DNA of 64,000 bases from Lineus longissimus (taxonomy: Eukaryota; Nemertea; Pilidiophora; Heteronemertea; Lineidae): the NCBI RefSeq assembly GCF_910592395.1, contig NC_088312.1, positions 3,348,001-3,412,000 on the forward strand, given 5' to 3'. This document shows, piece after piece, positions 1 through 13,312 of this stretch. Under the pieces are notes generated by a model that worked only from the letters and a program-made list of their open reading frames with translations, did no database searches and was not told the origin of the DNA. The position numbers and the translations under genes were made by a program. The first letter of the stretch is position 1, and every line of letters begins with the position of its first letter.

Positions 1-2990
1 CCTTGATTGTTGCGGTCACGCCAACAAATAGTTGTAAACCTATGATGTTCCAGCTGAGTGATGGTGACTGCATCCAGCCAATGCATGGCCCAGGCTACAG
101 CAGCTTCCCAGCGATCTACCGCCAGCATGTCTACTTCATGTCAACGTCCCAGAACAGGGAGTTCTTCTGCCAGGATCCTCTCACTTACCTCAAGCAACCC
201 ACTCCGAAGCCTGTTGTGCCAATCAGAATGTCAATTATTGGACCCCCTAAGTCAGGCAAAACTGCTTGTGAGTATGAAGCTTCTTTGCAGAACGAAAGCT
301 GTTTGGAAGAACGGGGGTCAAGTAGCTCCCAGAGTTGTGAGACAGGCTGTTTGACAGGACCAAGCAAGCTTATCCTGATTTCCTTACCAGATTTGTTGCA
401 TATTCAACAGATAGTACACTATATTACTATATCATCAAATAAATCTCTTCGTTTTCAGTGGCCAACAGATTTGCAGAACAGTACGGTTGTTCCAGGCTGT
501 CCATTGGTGAAGCTGTTCGAAACATCCTGATGTTCCAGCCGAAGACGGAACTTGCCACTCTAATCAACTCCCACATCCAGCGTGGTCTAACTGTCCCTGA
601 TGAGTTGGCCATTCAGGCACTAGATGTTGCTCTGCTTGATATGAAATGCCAGACAAGAGGGTATGTTGAATTACTCAGTAGTTCTCAGAACATTCCCATT
701 GCTCATATAAAAAATTTATAAATCCATAAAAGGTTTTTTAGTAACGACTTACTTTTGGCAATCTTGTTGCAGTTACATCCTTGATGGCTTCCCAGTCACA
801 AAGAAACAAGTTGAGCTGATGGAAGAGAGAAGAATCATTCCAACCAAAATCGTAGAACTCAAAGTCGACAGCAAAGAGTTGATGATCCGCGGTACGAAGG
901 ATCGACTTGCAGAAAGCAGGGCACTGCCATACCATGACAGTGCTAAAATCTTGGCAATACGTTTAGCGTGTTGGCAGAAGGAGGTTGGCGAAGTGCGTGA
1001 ATGGTACAAGAAGGAGCATAAGAATTATAAAATTGTTGACGGAGAGCGATCAAAATGGCATGTATGGGATTCTGCCCTGGATGAGGCCAGCGACAGTATA
1101 CAGAAGATTCAGACATACCTGCAGAGGATTGCTGATGGTAAGTATTGCATTGTCACATAGTTTGTAAACAAAGGCGGGTCACTTTAACATGATTGTCAAA
1201 TCCTTTGAATGGGACATAAAACAGAGATTCCTTATACCTTGTGCCTATGTAATTCCATGGCAAGCAAAGGACTGCAGCCCGGTGCAAAGATAACCTAGGT
1301 TTTCTATCTTCACTTGTCATTTCAGGTAAAGCTGCAAGTATCTTCAGTCTGTGTATCACCCCTGGCGAGTGCAAGATTCGCCTTGGGTCGTTTGGTGAAT
1401 ATTGTCCTGTCAGCCTTGCTCTTCGAGGTGAACTTGTGGATTGCTCTGTGACAGATTCACTAGAAAATGCTGCAGAATTCCGAGGTAAGTCCCCCTGAGC
1501 CTCAAATGTCATAAAAAAGCCGTGCTAGTTTATCCCTGAATGATTATATCATACTTTTGAAACTCATACTCAAATTGAAATTGTCTTTGCTCTTCAAAAC
1601 ACTGGAACGGGTAGATTAATCTTTCCTATAATGATGAGACTTTTAAAGAAAAACATTTTTCTTCAGGTTACTATTATAAGATGGCTGGTCCAGATGAACT
1701 CGAGCTCTTCCTCGCTGAGCCGGAGAAATACGTGCCGCCCGTTGCTCCAAGGGAACTCCCATCTCCTGAACTCTTACCACGACGCGTACCCCCAGAGGAG
1801 ATAGGCCGGTCCTACCCCGACAAGATGGAGCTGCTTGGATACTGTCCTGTGACCTATCTCGATGAGAAGCTGAGATATGAGGCGATCGTTCCTGGAAGTC
1901 CCGAATTCGTTGCCGAGTACAGAGATAAGTTCTACAGTATGGAGTGTGAGGAGAAACTGCAGAAGTTCTTGAGGTAAGAGTTCAACTCCATTAGCTGATT
2001 TGTTGAGGGCGGTGTGGGGGAGGGGGCAATGAACAATTTTGCGTGATGACAAGTAATCTTAATCACTGAACAATGCTATAGATATCGTCAATCTGCAGCT
2101 TGCTACACTTCGGTTTCTCGGGGTGTTCTCTTGCAATGGTCACAACTGGATATGACAATACAGTGAGTTTTTGTTTTCATGCCAGGGATATTCTCAGAAC
2201 ATAAACTAGTCTTGTTAACCTTTTCTCTATCTATTCCTCTTCATTCATTATTTGGCAGTTCAGAATTAAAGTGTAAGTTACTTTACAAGAAGTATTGTCA
2301 CAAGCATGCATCACATTTCTTTTTGTTAAATCCAGAACTTATGATTTACCTGGTATTGACAAATAGGCCAGAATTGAGCCACATCAAACCAAAGTGTTTA
2401 TTGTTTAATCTGGTCAACACTTTTGCTTCTTTCTAACTCCTGTTCCTTTTCAGACGTCCAGACAAATACTCCGACCTGAAACTTCCCCACAAGTTGCCGC
2501 CCAAGAAACAGCCGCTGCCCATTGTCAGCCTGCCTATGCTGGGGTACATGGAACAGTCTGTCGCTACCGCCATGACCAAGGCACTGACTGCTGTTGGATG
2601 CTTCAAACCAAAGTATCCGTTCATCTCAGCGTCCCGATCAGCTCAGTTGTATGTGGCGTATCATTTGAAAGGTATGTAACTGTGTATGATGACCTGAAAT
2701 GATCTTTTCACCTTTAGCCCAAGATATTCTTCCACAGTTTGCTACTTGCTTTGTTAACGAGTTTGTTTTCCTTTTCAGCATTCAACCCGAAGAGTTCAGA
2801 TTACGTCCGGAAGAAATACAAGCAGAAACTTGATAAATTTGAAGAAACGTGTCGGCTGATAAATTACCTTGGCGACAAAATGTCAGTGAAATACACAGAT
2901 CCGGATCTAAGACCAAGCGAATTCGACATGAAATTACAGGAATTCCTGGCACTCAAAGACATTACACCGACAACGACTTGGATAGCATGA
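1..2990 (+). CDS. AK9: Adenylate kinase 9, C-terminal part (partial gene)
   Basis: The seven exons read as the C-terminal 575 residues of AK9, a large protein made of repeated nucleoside-monophosphate kinase-like domains that interconverts adenine and other nucleotides; the gene starts left of the window. Exons: up to 267, 459-660, 773-1137, 1326-1484, 1667-1973, 2454-2671, 2779-2990. All junctions are GT/AG and keep frame. A P-loop, GPPKSGKT, is at the end of the first exon, followed across the junction by a kinase-like segment (RLSIGEAVR, then YILDGFPVTKKQ), the lid/NMP-binding landmarks of the adenylate kinase fold. The final part (YYYKMAGPDELELFL onward) is the AK9-type tail. The stop TGA is 2988-2990. 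Whether the first visible exon begins left of base 1 or after an AG near base 31 cannot be told. Identification is by recalled family sequence, not by a search. Confidence 0.9.
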
Positions 2991-3590
2991 AACAAAAACC
3001 GTTTCTTATTGGACAGTGAGACTAAAAATTCGAAGTTAATGAACTTTGTTCTGCTGACTAACCCGTCAGTGGTCACTCTCTGAAACTTTTCTACAACTTG
3101 TAATCAGAACAAACTGATCCCTTTTCCAATTTTTTCTATATTTGTGTAGGCTTGTATAAACAGATCATGGGCCTTATTCAGCCAGGCCTAGCAGCTTTCT
3201 TGAGGCAGCCTCTATATTCAATTGTTTTCTGAGTATGATCTACATGTACCGTCCATGCCAAGACTTGTCTTTGCCTTTCAGTTCTTTCAGGTCCTTTGTG
3301 TTGCTTAATTCAGACTTCCGAATCCGTCCAGCAAGTTTTCAAATGCTTTTTTTTACTGATTTTGACAATTTGTATTCACGTTAATTTGGTTTATGGAAAC
3401 ATTATACTATTTGCAAGTCAAACTATTCGTCATTGTAAGAGCTGGTAGTAAATTTATTTGATAATTATAAGTCTGTGATATACCTTACATAAACTGCTAC
3501 TTGACTTTTCAATAGACATTGAATTGCCAGTAATTGTGTATATTATTTTGTACAGAGTTTGTCAATAAATAATAGTTTTATATGACAAGT
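2991..3590 (+). other. AK9: AK9 3' UTR with polyadenylation signal
   Basis: AT-rich non-coding sequence follows the AK9 stop. A canonical AATAAA lies at 3564-3569, so the transcript probably ends near 3580-3600. No other gene is visible here. Confidence 0.6.
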
Positions 3591-4070
3591 AAGAGTTCTT
3601 TGTTATTGTTAACCAAAATCCTTATCCGACTCGACAGAATCTGCAGCAGCATGAATACAGTGGCATAATTTGCTTCGATAGCCACATGGTCAACGCCATG
3701 ACAGAGCATTAGTAGTTGGCAGGATTGAGGACCAGACTTTCTGGACCAAACCTGTATAGATATGAGCAAGTGAGAGAGAGTAGCAGTGTACGACCTCTCC
3801 GATATCTTGCATGGAAAGCTGATGAGAGAAGCCAGTGACACAAACCACAGATCTGAAGCAGATTCCGATAGTATGACAACCACATGCAGCATTATACAGT
3901 GGACAAGTCACAATCTGTTCAGCTTACTACCAAAGGTGATCTGTCCGAGATACTGTCACAAATCCAAAGCTAACTATCCAGTTTTTGAAAGTTGAAAATG
4001 ATACACAAGAAGGCTTGTATTTCTATTCAAGATACTTTATATTACAATTTCTATACACATAATTACATTT
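3591..4070. other. Tail-to-tail spacer between AK9 and WASHC3
   Basis: About 480 bp between the AK9 and WASHC3 polyadenylation signals. Short open frames occur on both strands (e.g. 3578-3892 minus) but show no splice structure or recognisable motif. I see nothing functional here. Confidence 0.5.
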
Positions 4071-4076
4071 TTTATT
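4071..4076 (-). terminator. WASHC3: Candidate WASHC3 polyadenylation signal
   Basis: TTTATT on the plus strand is AATAAA on the minus strand, about 300 bp past the WASHC3 stop codon. Its position fits a normal 3' UTR end; AT-rich context makes chance occurrence possible. Confidence 0.45.
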
Positions 4077-4374
4077 ATTTACAGGAGGGTGATCTTCTCA
4101 AAGTAATTCTGATAAAAAGCATGGAATGAGAATTACCAACAAGACCGAACAGTTTTTCTGTCATAAGCTCACAATGTTTTTAGGTAACTTTCTTGGTTGT
4201 AAGTCGCTACTGCCTGTGTAGCTTTTCCTGCAAAGAGTTCAAGTCTCAATGAAAGGGGCTACTTCAACACACTCAGACCAGTTTCTCACAAAATGGTAAC
4301 TTAGCACCATGCCGTAAACAGCACTAATGATCAATGAAGCAGGAGCAGGCAAGTTTAATCGGCATGTTGGTTGA

Positions 4375-6120
4375 TCAGTCAGAGAAACTATGCGCAGAGT
4401 CATTATCATGGTCACTATCACTAAAGTCTGGTTCATCATCATCATCATCGTCATTGGCTGCAGCAGGTGACGGAGCAGGAGCATTTGGAGTGCTGAAGGA
4501 AGAAAACATATCAGCAAACAAGCATCTTGATAGCCGATGACTTATTTCAACTCAAGTCTCAAACTTAGATGTGTTTTCAAAAGAGCACCTGACATGATAA
4601 ACAACGTTGATACTGGCTTAAGCTTGCTTTGTTTTTTTTACATTGCAGTACATGTAGTTGCATACTGGCAGTTCTCAGATTCTGTAAAGGATAAATCAAA
4701 GACATTGCAACACAACAGAGTTTGCCTCTGATCAGAAAATCTTCTGCTCTGGTAAAGGTTCAAATGGATACCTACTTTAAGAAGTTTGGATCAGCACCTT
4801 CTGATCGCATTTTATTTTTGACTGCCTGTTCTGGAACACCCTGAAATGTTAAGAAAGTTTTTCTGAGTCATGACAAGTGAAGAGTGATCATGGAATGAAA
4901 GGGCAGCTGTGAGTACAGAAGTTCAGGTAGTACAGTATTCATGCAAAGAGAGTCAAAAAATTGATAAAACCAACATACCATGTTAACCATTTTGAAGTAT
5001 TTCATATATCGAGGATCTTTTGAAACGGTATTTTCTGGTATGGCTGGTTCTGGCTCAGGCACAGCTACCTCTGAAGCTGCTGCAGCAGGAGCTGGTTGAC
5101 TCGCTGCAGGACCAGAGGGTTGAGCACTTGCTGATGGTTCTGAAGCAGCTGGTTGACTAGGCTGTGAACCTGTCGAGGATGATGAGGGGGCAGTGACATT
5201 TTCTAGACCAGGAATGGAAGACAGCTGAAAATAACAACCAGAATCTTATGATAAATAGTACCGCTCAAGAGTAAATTTGGTTTGAGTTTAACAATGCTTC
5301 AATCAAGTTTCATTCCAGATGGACAAGGATAATGAATGCCATCAAAAACTTATTCTTTGTTGTTATCAGCAATGAATAAAGACAACTTGTTATCAATTGT
5401 TGTTATTGATGTCACATATTTATACATACCTTTGCTTCAAGAACATTCATTGTTGTTTCGAGGCGTTGTATACGAAGGCTCAGGGCAGATAATTTGTCTT
5501 CACAGACACATGAGAATCTATTCAAGAACCGAACTGTGTGTGTGATGAAATGGTTGAGAAATGCCAGTGTTCTCTTAGGATGTATTGCACCAACCTTGAA
5601 AAGAAATATAAAGTTAGTTAGACAAGGCAAAATCGAATATGTAGATATACATATGATATCATGCTGGACACACATTCTGATTCTGAAGCAAATGGACGGT
5701 TTCAATCAAAGATCTACCGGCAGAAGTTGGAGTTAGCAAAAGTCAAGACTTTATTCATTTGGTGTATTGACGGGCAAGAAGTACAACATCCTCGACAACA
5801 AAGTATGCATGACGACTGGTCAATAGACTATCATGAATAGACAACAGGAAACCAACATCAACAACAAAGGCCAGGGCACTTATGCGTAAACACTGATGAT
5901 AATGAAGTAGGCCTCCGTAATGATGATGATCAGGTCATTGAGTAACGTGAACAGTGTGGATTGGGGACAGGGCGAAATAAGGGTGAGCGTGAAATTTGAC
6001 GTTTAGTGCGTTTTTGGCCACAAAAAAGATAATTTTCATTATTTCAGATTGTCCCAAGGCAGAGCATACTTTTGTATAATCAATACCAGGCCCCACAAGG
6101 GGTAATCCGTCTGCATCCAT
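4375..6120 (-). CDS. WASHC3: WASH complex subunit 3 (CCDC53)
   Basis: Subunit of the WASH complex, which activates Arp2/3 on endosomes for retromer-dependent sorting. Five exons on the minus strand: 6120-6070, 5594-5430, 5224-4979, 4840-4776, 4492-4375; together 214 residues (human about 194). The start MDADGLPLVGPGIDYTK matches the conserved N-terminus of the family, so I chose ATG 6118-6120 rather than the in-frame ATG at 6139-6141. Exon 2 holds the helical segment with RTLAFLNHF and HTVRFLNRFS and a short coiled coil. Exon 3 is a Pro/Ala/Ser-rich linker ending in DPRYMKYFKM; exon 4 has GVPEQAVKNKMRSEG, the conserved C-terminal motif. The tail is acidic and ends in HSFSD, like the vertebrate protein. 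The intron 1 acceptor is AAG rather than CAG. Exon 4 must end at 4776, since a TAG follows in frame. Confidence 0.93.
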
Positions 6121-6478
6121 TTCAAAAGATGATTTAGTCACGAGTTCTCTTCGATTTCCTGAAATTTGATTACAATTCCTCCCACAAGGTCAAGGCCGAA
6201 AATATTGCCGGGTCGTTCGAAAACAACATTGTTCATTTGTTGAAAAAATTTGTTGAAAAAATAAAAAACATTTTTTTTTACAATCAATTTTAGATACTTA
6301 TTTAGGTTAATATGATTATGAACTCTTTTTAACTGTATCTAAAAAAAATTTGTTGTGCTTTAAATGTTTTTAGCAGAGTGCGGAGCTATACTTAAGTCCG
6401 TGTGTCGCCCGGTTTCCGAGAAAAAAATTGCAAAATTGTTCAAAATTCTTCTGAATTTTGGACGCCTGACACTTCGTC
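6121..6478. promoter_or_regulatory. Divergent promoter interval of WASHC3 and TNPO3
   Basis: Only 358 bp separate the two opposed start codons, so the transcripts probably share a bidirectional promoter. The interval is AT-rich in its middle. I find no clear TATA box or well-known motif; the assignment rests on geometry. Confidence 0.5.
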
Positions 6479-9400
6479 ATGGAAACTGCACCGACTCTTG
6501 ATACAGTCTTACAAGCACTTAATGCTCTGTACCACAATCCAGATGTAGTTGGGAAGGAAAAGGCCTCCGTTTGGCTTGGAGAATTGCAACGATCGGTGAG
6601 ATTTACGTCTCCTCCCTTCAATGAACGCTGTACATCGTGTACAAAATGTACAACGTGTGTACATTTTACACTGCAATGTATGGTATTGTTCATGTCCATG
6701 GGCCTATAGCACATCATGACTTAGATTTATACTTAAAGACCAAGTCCATCTTGAGTAAAGTGAAAGTATATGTTGACAAAAACATGATGCCAAAATAAAT
6801 AGGCTACTTTTCGAATAGATGCCGTTGGCTGTCTGTTTTTATTGTTGGCCATTGACGTTGTACTGACTACTGTCAGTGTTCCAGTGTTAGTGTGTACATC
6901 ACGTATCTGATTGGATACAAAAGAAATTGCCAATTTATTCCATTTTGAGGGACATAGGGGTTGTCACTGCTCTCAGTGTCAGCGTGTGGCATGGCATCGA
7001 TGACTTTGAGCATATCCAGACTGAGACCATCTAGGGCAAATTAGTTTGTTTGTACTCGTTGGCACAGTGTTTGCATAGTTGCACTAGTTTATATAGTTGT
7101 AATGTCAACTTTAAATAACTTATTGACCTTATTCGTTTGTCATTTTTTGTAAAGAAAATAAACCATTCAGCTATTGATTGAAATGTTATTTACAGGTTTT
7201 TGCATGGCAGATTGCTGATCAGCTCCTTCAACTCAGCCAAGATGTTGAGTCCTGCTATTTCGCTGCACAAACTATGAGAACAAAGATACAACTGGCATTT
7301 CACGAATTGCCACCAAACTCCCACCAGGTATGGTAAGCTGCTCTAACTCGTCGTGTATTCTTGAATATGAAATCATATTGACTGTACAATTTTATTTCAC
7401 CTTTTCAGGCACTGAGGAATTCTCTATGTGTAAATCATTCTTGTTTCACCCTTTCAGTCGCTAAGAGATTCTCTATTGACACACATCGGGAAGGTCACAC
7501 CAGAAACACAGGCAGTGATTGTGACCCAGGTGAGAAATGCCCAAATTGTATTGTAGGGATCTCAATTGCAAAGGCACCTTACACATTGCAATCTTTTAGC
7601 CTATTTAGGGGACATGTTTTTATTCAGCCGAATTTGGGGAAATTTTGTCACAGCAAGCTTTTGAAGTGAGTCAGAATTTCAGTAGCCAAAATTTTAAGAC
7701 TTCGTCTGATATTGAAAACTAATCTCAAATTTTTCGTTTCAGTTATGTTTGGCGCTTGCAGATCTGGCATTGCAAATGGCGTCTTGGAAGTGTGCCGCAA
7801 AGGACTTGATTGAAAAATTTGGAAACAACGTACAGCATCTTCACTTCCTGCTTGAGGTGCTCACTGTCATGCCTGAAGAGGTACCTACAAAATTCATTAA
7901 AAAATACTCTGTTTTATGCTTTTGTAGTATTTCTATTTCTTTCTTTTGATTCTGGTTTGAACAAATTTGTAAATGTAAAAAATTTCCAGATTAGATTTTC
8001 TATTCGTAAACCAACAAAAACCTCCTTGTTTCAGATAAACAGCAGATCCTTGCGTCTCGGTGCTAACCGGCGGAAAGAGTTAACAGAAGAATTGGCTTCA
8101 GCAGCTCCTTTGGTGCTCCAACTCTTGGTAAGATTGATTTGATTGGTCTTTTATCTTGCTTTGTGTTCCTATAGACGATAAAAAGGAACTGGGGAAAAGA
8201 TTTCTTTACTCTGTAGTTTTCTTGTTAGCATTTCATAATCGTATTTACCCATCATCTTTTAAATCTCTCTTTCAGACTGCCTGCACAGAAAATGGTGCAT
8301 GTACAGTTGATGAACGCCTGCAGATCAAGGTATTTCGGTGTCTGGGTAGCTGGTTTAGTATCAGTGCTATCCCACAAGACCAGATCGTCAATAGCAAACT
8401 GCTTATGGTTCCTTTCATGGCCCTGGTAAGTTATTTCAGAATTAATGTTCTGACAAACTATTTAAGCTGAACTCACCTGCTGAAAATTGGAATCTGATTG
8501 AGAATACTGTTTTTATTCCAGTGCAGTAGCCAGACCTAAAACAAATGAGTAAAACTTGAAACAGCTGACCATAGATATATATATTTTGACAATTCATTTC
8601 AGACATTGCTATTGGTTGATGTATGAATTTCTACAAGCTGAAATTCGTCACGTGTTCTTTTGCAGATGAACAAAGATTGTCCCAATATGTTACATGAAGC
8701 TGCCTGTGACTGCATTTGTTCAGCCTTTTACTCAACTGAGGTAAGAGAGTGAAATGTCATGAAAAAAACAATTTATGTTTGTTACTTATTTCTGTCTCAT
8801 AATCGACAAAATGTGGCTAATTCATTTTAAAATATTACTCATTTTATAGTAAATCTTAACCCGAGATAGAATTGGTGGTTGTCTTGTGTCAAGTATTGTG
8901 TAACCTATTTCAGAATCAAGAAAAGAACAGCTTATTGGCTCAGTCACTGTTCCAAGGTGTGATGAATTTACCAGACGCCTACCACATGTCAGTGGCAGAT
9001 GAGGATCTCGACAAGTAAGCCGATATTTCAGATATTTGTTGAGTATCGATGTCAGAAACTAGGTCTTGGCATAGAGATGTTGCCACCTTTATGACCTGGT
9101 AGGGTCCTATCTTGAGAACTTGCACTGAATCCATGATGCATCATGCATTTTGAAAAGAAGGCAAATGTGCACTTTCTTAGGCAAGATTCAATGAAAAAAT
9201 ATCTAAAACAGTGAAACCTTGTTGAACTGGAATGCCATGGATCTGTATGCAGCTCAGAGCTGTATCTTCTGGTGCACCTCCTATGGTTGTTCTGTGTCTT
9301 ATATTCATAACAATCCTTGCAAAATACATTATGCAATTTTATACTGGTGACACAATTTCATGAGCAAAACATTCCTTTTTTCAGGTCAATCAATTACTGT

Positions 9401-12400
9401 AGGATATTCACTGAAATGGGTGAATCTTTTCTGGAAACGATAGCCTACCAACCAAACCAGGGCCTCGGAGACTTACGGACTGTAGAATTGATATTAACAT
9501 GTGTCGGACACCATCAGTACGAGGTAAATTGATACTGAACATGATGCTTGCCTTAAACTTGTTTGAAGAGAGTCCGATACTAGTGCTAAATAAGCTGAAA
9601 ACGTAGATATGCACTGTCTAGCTGAATTGGGACAGGTCAAAAAGTGTGATTTTCATTGACGTCCATCTGTATGCATGAGATGACAGACCTTTTTTTGTCT
9701 TTTTCCAGGTTGCAGAAATCACATTCAACTTCTGGTATCGACTGTCCGAAATCCTTTACCAAGTAGACAAAACCGATCTGAATGAATGTTTTAAACCATA
9801 TATACAACGGCTGATCGTGGCATTGTGTAGGCATTGTCAATTTGACCCTGATCATGTAAGTTATGTTGGATATCCTGTCATCCATGTCGAGTTTGGGAGA
9901 TGTTGATAAGCTTGTTCGTAGGTACAATCATCCATGTTGTTCTCTGTGTATAGTACTTGTACAAGTTCGTATTCCTTTAATTTAAAAGTCTCCTTTCCTG
10001 CAATATGTTGTATGGTATTTGTATCATCATCATCATTATTCAATGGCTTCTTGAGCCATAGTGAAATGGCCAAGTGTACTTCTTTGAGCATAAAGTTGAA
10101 AGGCCTTGTTCAGTTGATGATTGAAATATTCTGCTTTTTTTACAGGATGGTATCCCAAAAGAATCTGGCGACTTCGGTGATTTCCGAACGCGGGTGTCTG
10201 AGCTAATCAAAGATGTTGTGTTCCTGGTTGGGTCGTCGTCATGTTTCGCACAGATGTTTGAGAACCTGAAAAGTCAGGCGACTGCAGCCACTTGGGACCA
10301 GTCGGAGGCAGCTTTGTTTGTGATGTGTGCTGTTGCCAAAAATATTTTACTGTAAGTATATAAGGTGATTGTATACAGTATTGGTGTCAGTGCAAACAGA
10401 CATCCTCAGTTTATATAGACAAGACGTGCCAAAGAATGTCCTGAAAAATCTTTCTCATTTCAATTGCAGGGAAGAAAAAGATATTGTACCGCAAGTGTTG
10501 CAAGCGATTCTCTCCATGCCTGAGACTGCCCACATAGCAGTGCGGTACACGAGCACACAACTAGTGGGTGAACTAGCCGAGTGGATGGACCAGAATCCTG
10601 AATGCATCGGTAAGTGTCATCGCTTTGTCAAATAAAACTGCTATCATCTGGAATATTTGAATGTTGCCATAACTGTTGATTGATTGATTGGTTTGCTGTT
10701 AACATGGTTAAGGCAATATGTCCAAGCTGATTTCATCAATAATGTCCCAATTCCCATGATTCTCATTGTTCTCTTTCAGATCTGGTTCTCCAGTTCTTGT
10801 TGTCCTGTTTGAAGCAGCCCCAGCTCGCGACAGTTGCTGCCACAGCCATACAGAATGTTTGTACTGCATGTCGCGACAGAATGGGCACTGCACACTTCCC
10901 CAGCATTCTACAGACAGTCCAAGCTGTAGATGAGTTACATGTGTCAAACAATGCTGCTATTGGACTTCTCAAAGGTTGGTCATACTAACTTCACAATCAC
11001 ACTTGAGCAGACGGCATCATATTCCCTAATTTTTGTAGTATTTGAAGAAAACATGATCGTATCTACTGTCTGAGCACTATTTCTTCAATTTGTAAAACGT
11101 GTCAACAGTTTCGTCAGTTTCAAAAGTGGATCTTCTTTGAAGAGAAAGGTAGACATGACAAAACGAAAGGTATTGAGAACATTCTCTAGACTTCATTATT
11201 GATCTTTCGATACCCGCTGATAATTATGGCTTCTTCCCACAGGTGCTGCAATGATTCTTGCCCGTCTCAGCCATGATGAGATCACGGAAGGTCTGAAGAA
11301 ACTCTGCTTCATTCAAACAAGTTGTCTTTCAAAGTTATTAGAAACAAACATTGTTGCTAAATACACCGTCGGTACGGGTTCAGATCCCACGTTATGGCTG
11401 GATCGCTTAGCGGCGATTTTCCGTCATACGAACCCGACTGTCATGAACGGTGAAGTGCACCCATGTAAACCTGTGATTGAAGAGATATGGCCAGTGTTGT
11501 CAAAGACTTGTGATCTGTACCAAGATGATGTGCGCGTGATCGAGCGGTGCTGTCGGTGTATAAGATTTGCTGTACGGTGTGTTGGGAAAGGTTCTGCATC
11601 TCTGCTGACTCCTCTTGTGACACAGGTAAGTCACCTTTTGATACTTGTCAATTCTTTGCTCTCCATTTGCTTCTGAGTGGTGGCATCGGCCACTGTAGTT
11701 CCCAGCAAGGCACTATTTCAGAACTTTACATATGTTTTATCATTACAATAATACAGCAATCACGTTTTCTTCATTTTCAGATGGTTCAACTGTATGAAAA
11801 GCACACACACTCATGTTTCCTCTACCTAGGCAGTATATTAGTGGATGAGTATGGAACTGAGACAGGCTGTGTTCAGGGATTATTAGATATGCTGCAAGCA
11901 TTCTGCCGACCCACCTTTTATATATTAGAAGAAAGACGTGGACTCCAGTATCACCCTGATACCGTAGATGATCTGTTTAGACTATGCACAAGGTTGGTTG
12001 TCTTTCCTAAATGTGGAGTATGATGAGCGGGAGGGAGGTGGGTCAGTAGGTCAACCAAGAAGTGACCGAGCCAGGCCTCAGCTTCATGATCATGAGGGGC
12101 CAAGGCTCTCTCGCTGTGCTGCGTTAGTTGATGATAGTGACTGTTCATGCCAACCTTAGGCTACCAGTGGTATCTTACAGCAGTGAAATAAGGGCAGGTT
12201 TTAAAATGTTGATAAATTTCTCTTTCAAGAATGGTTCTCATGCTTGAAGCTGGTCAGAGTAAACCTCAAAATGGCTGTTTCTTCTTCAGATTTGTTCAGA
12301 GGAGCCCTGTTCCATTCCTCCAGTGTACTGTGATTAAGGCCATCATCTGCTGTGCAATAGCTGCTTGTGGGCTTGACCATCGGGATGCTAATGCATCAGT

Positions 12401-13312
12401 TATGAAGTTCTTAACAGAGTTAGCCAAGGCATCAAGAAACCATGAAGTAAGTTGCACTATTGGCCGTGTTAGCCTAGACTTATCACAGTTGGTACTAAAA
12501 ACCTCTAGAAATTTGCATCAGTTCATCATTCAAAAAGGTCATCTTCATTGATTTCTTATTTTTCAGGACAAAGAAGACTTCCAAGTACGAAAAAAGCTGA
12601 TTTTGGAGATTTTTGCTGAACATGGTGCAGCCTTGATGCAGTCAATAATAAATGCCTGTGTGTTCTGTCTACCATCCTATATGATTGTGGATGTTGCTGA
12701 TGTTGTCATGGAACTTATGGTTGTTGACCGACCTGTAAGTATTCTTTGGAAAAATCATTTTCTGCCTTGTCAATCTCAACATAAGTGTGCCACACTGCGT
12801 ATCATGCACAATGCCTCAATCAATTATTTCACGCTGCGTTTCCCACAAACAAATGTCTTGCATTACATGCAAATGTGAAGGAAGGCAACGAACTAAAGAT
12901 CTTTCTTAATGAGTGAATGATCATTTTCTTTTTCAGGCTGTATGCAAATGGTTAGAGGCTGCCCTGAAGGCATTACCAACAGAGAGTAGTGGTGGATCTG
13001 TAACAGCCACTCATAAACAGCTGACAGACTTTCACAAGGCTGTGACAATGTAAGATATCTCACAATCCAATCTATCCCGTTTTCAATCAACATATCCTAT
13101 CAAGTAGCAATCTTCTTGAGAATACTTGACATTCTTTTTGAAATGGGGCACGTAGTAAGTCCATTAGTCTAAACACTAAGTTAAGTCTGATCTTGTCGAC
13201 ATTATTTGTATCTTGTATACAATTTCATGAAAACTCTTTCTTCCTTTATAGTGCTGAAGAAGCCAAACAAGTATCTGTTGCAATTCGAGATTTCGCCCGG
13301 CTGTACAGGTGA
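6479..13312 (+). CDS. TNPO3: Transportin-3 (importin beta family, SR-protein importer)
   Basis: Karyopherin of the importin-beta family that carries SR splicing factors into the nucleus and releases them with Ran-GTP. Nineteen coding exons give 932 residues (human 923): 6479-6595, 7196-7327, 7458-7529, 7743-7880, 8035-8127, 8276-8425, 8666-8740, 8914-9014, 9385-9523, 9709-9855, 10146-10351, 10470-10609, 10780-10974, 11243-11625, 11781-11992, 12290-12446, 12567-12734, 12937-13049, 13252-13312. The N-terminus ([13 protein letters not shown], then [12 protein letters not shown]) and centre ([51 protein letters not shown]) match the family along the whole length, consistent with a full set of HEAT repeats. 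The end IRDFARLYR is close to the vertebrate C-terminus. All sites are GT/AG and phases agree. It is head-to-head with WASHC3. Confidence 0.96.
7395..7475 (+). repeat. Duplicated 3' splice site and exon start in TNPO3 intron 2
   Basis: The sequence around the TNPO3 exon 3 acceptor (pyrimidine tract from 7444, AG before 7458) is repeated 49 bp upstream (tract from 7395, AG before 7409). In both copies the bases after AG resemble exon 3: the upstream one reads ALRNSL where the real exon reads SLRDSL. Using the upstream acceptor would add 49 nt and break the frame, so the downstream site is taken as functional. Confidence 0.7.

Noticed and set aside
6121-6141. An in-frame upstream ATG for WASHC3 (MTKSSFE).
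   Set aside because: The family starts at MDxDGLPL, which matches the internal ATG at 6118-6120.
6612-6665. GTGTACAAAATGTACA-type short inverted repeats in TNPO3 intron 1.
   Set aside because: A small imperfect hairpin in AT-rich intron with no partner copy seen; likely chance.
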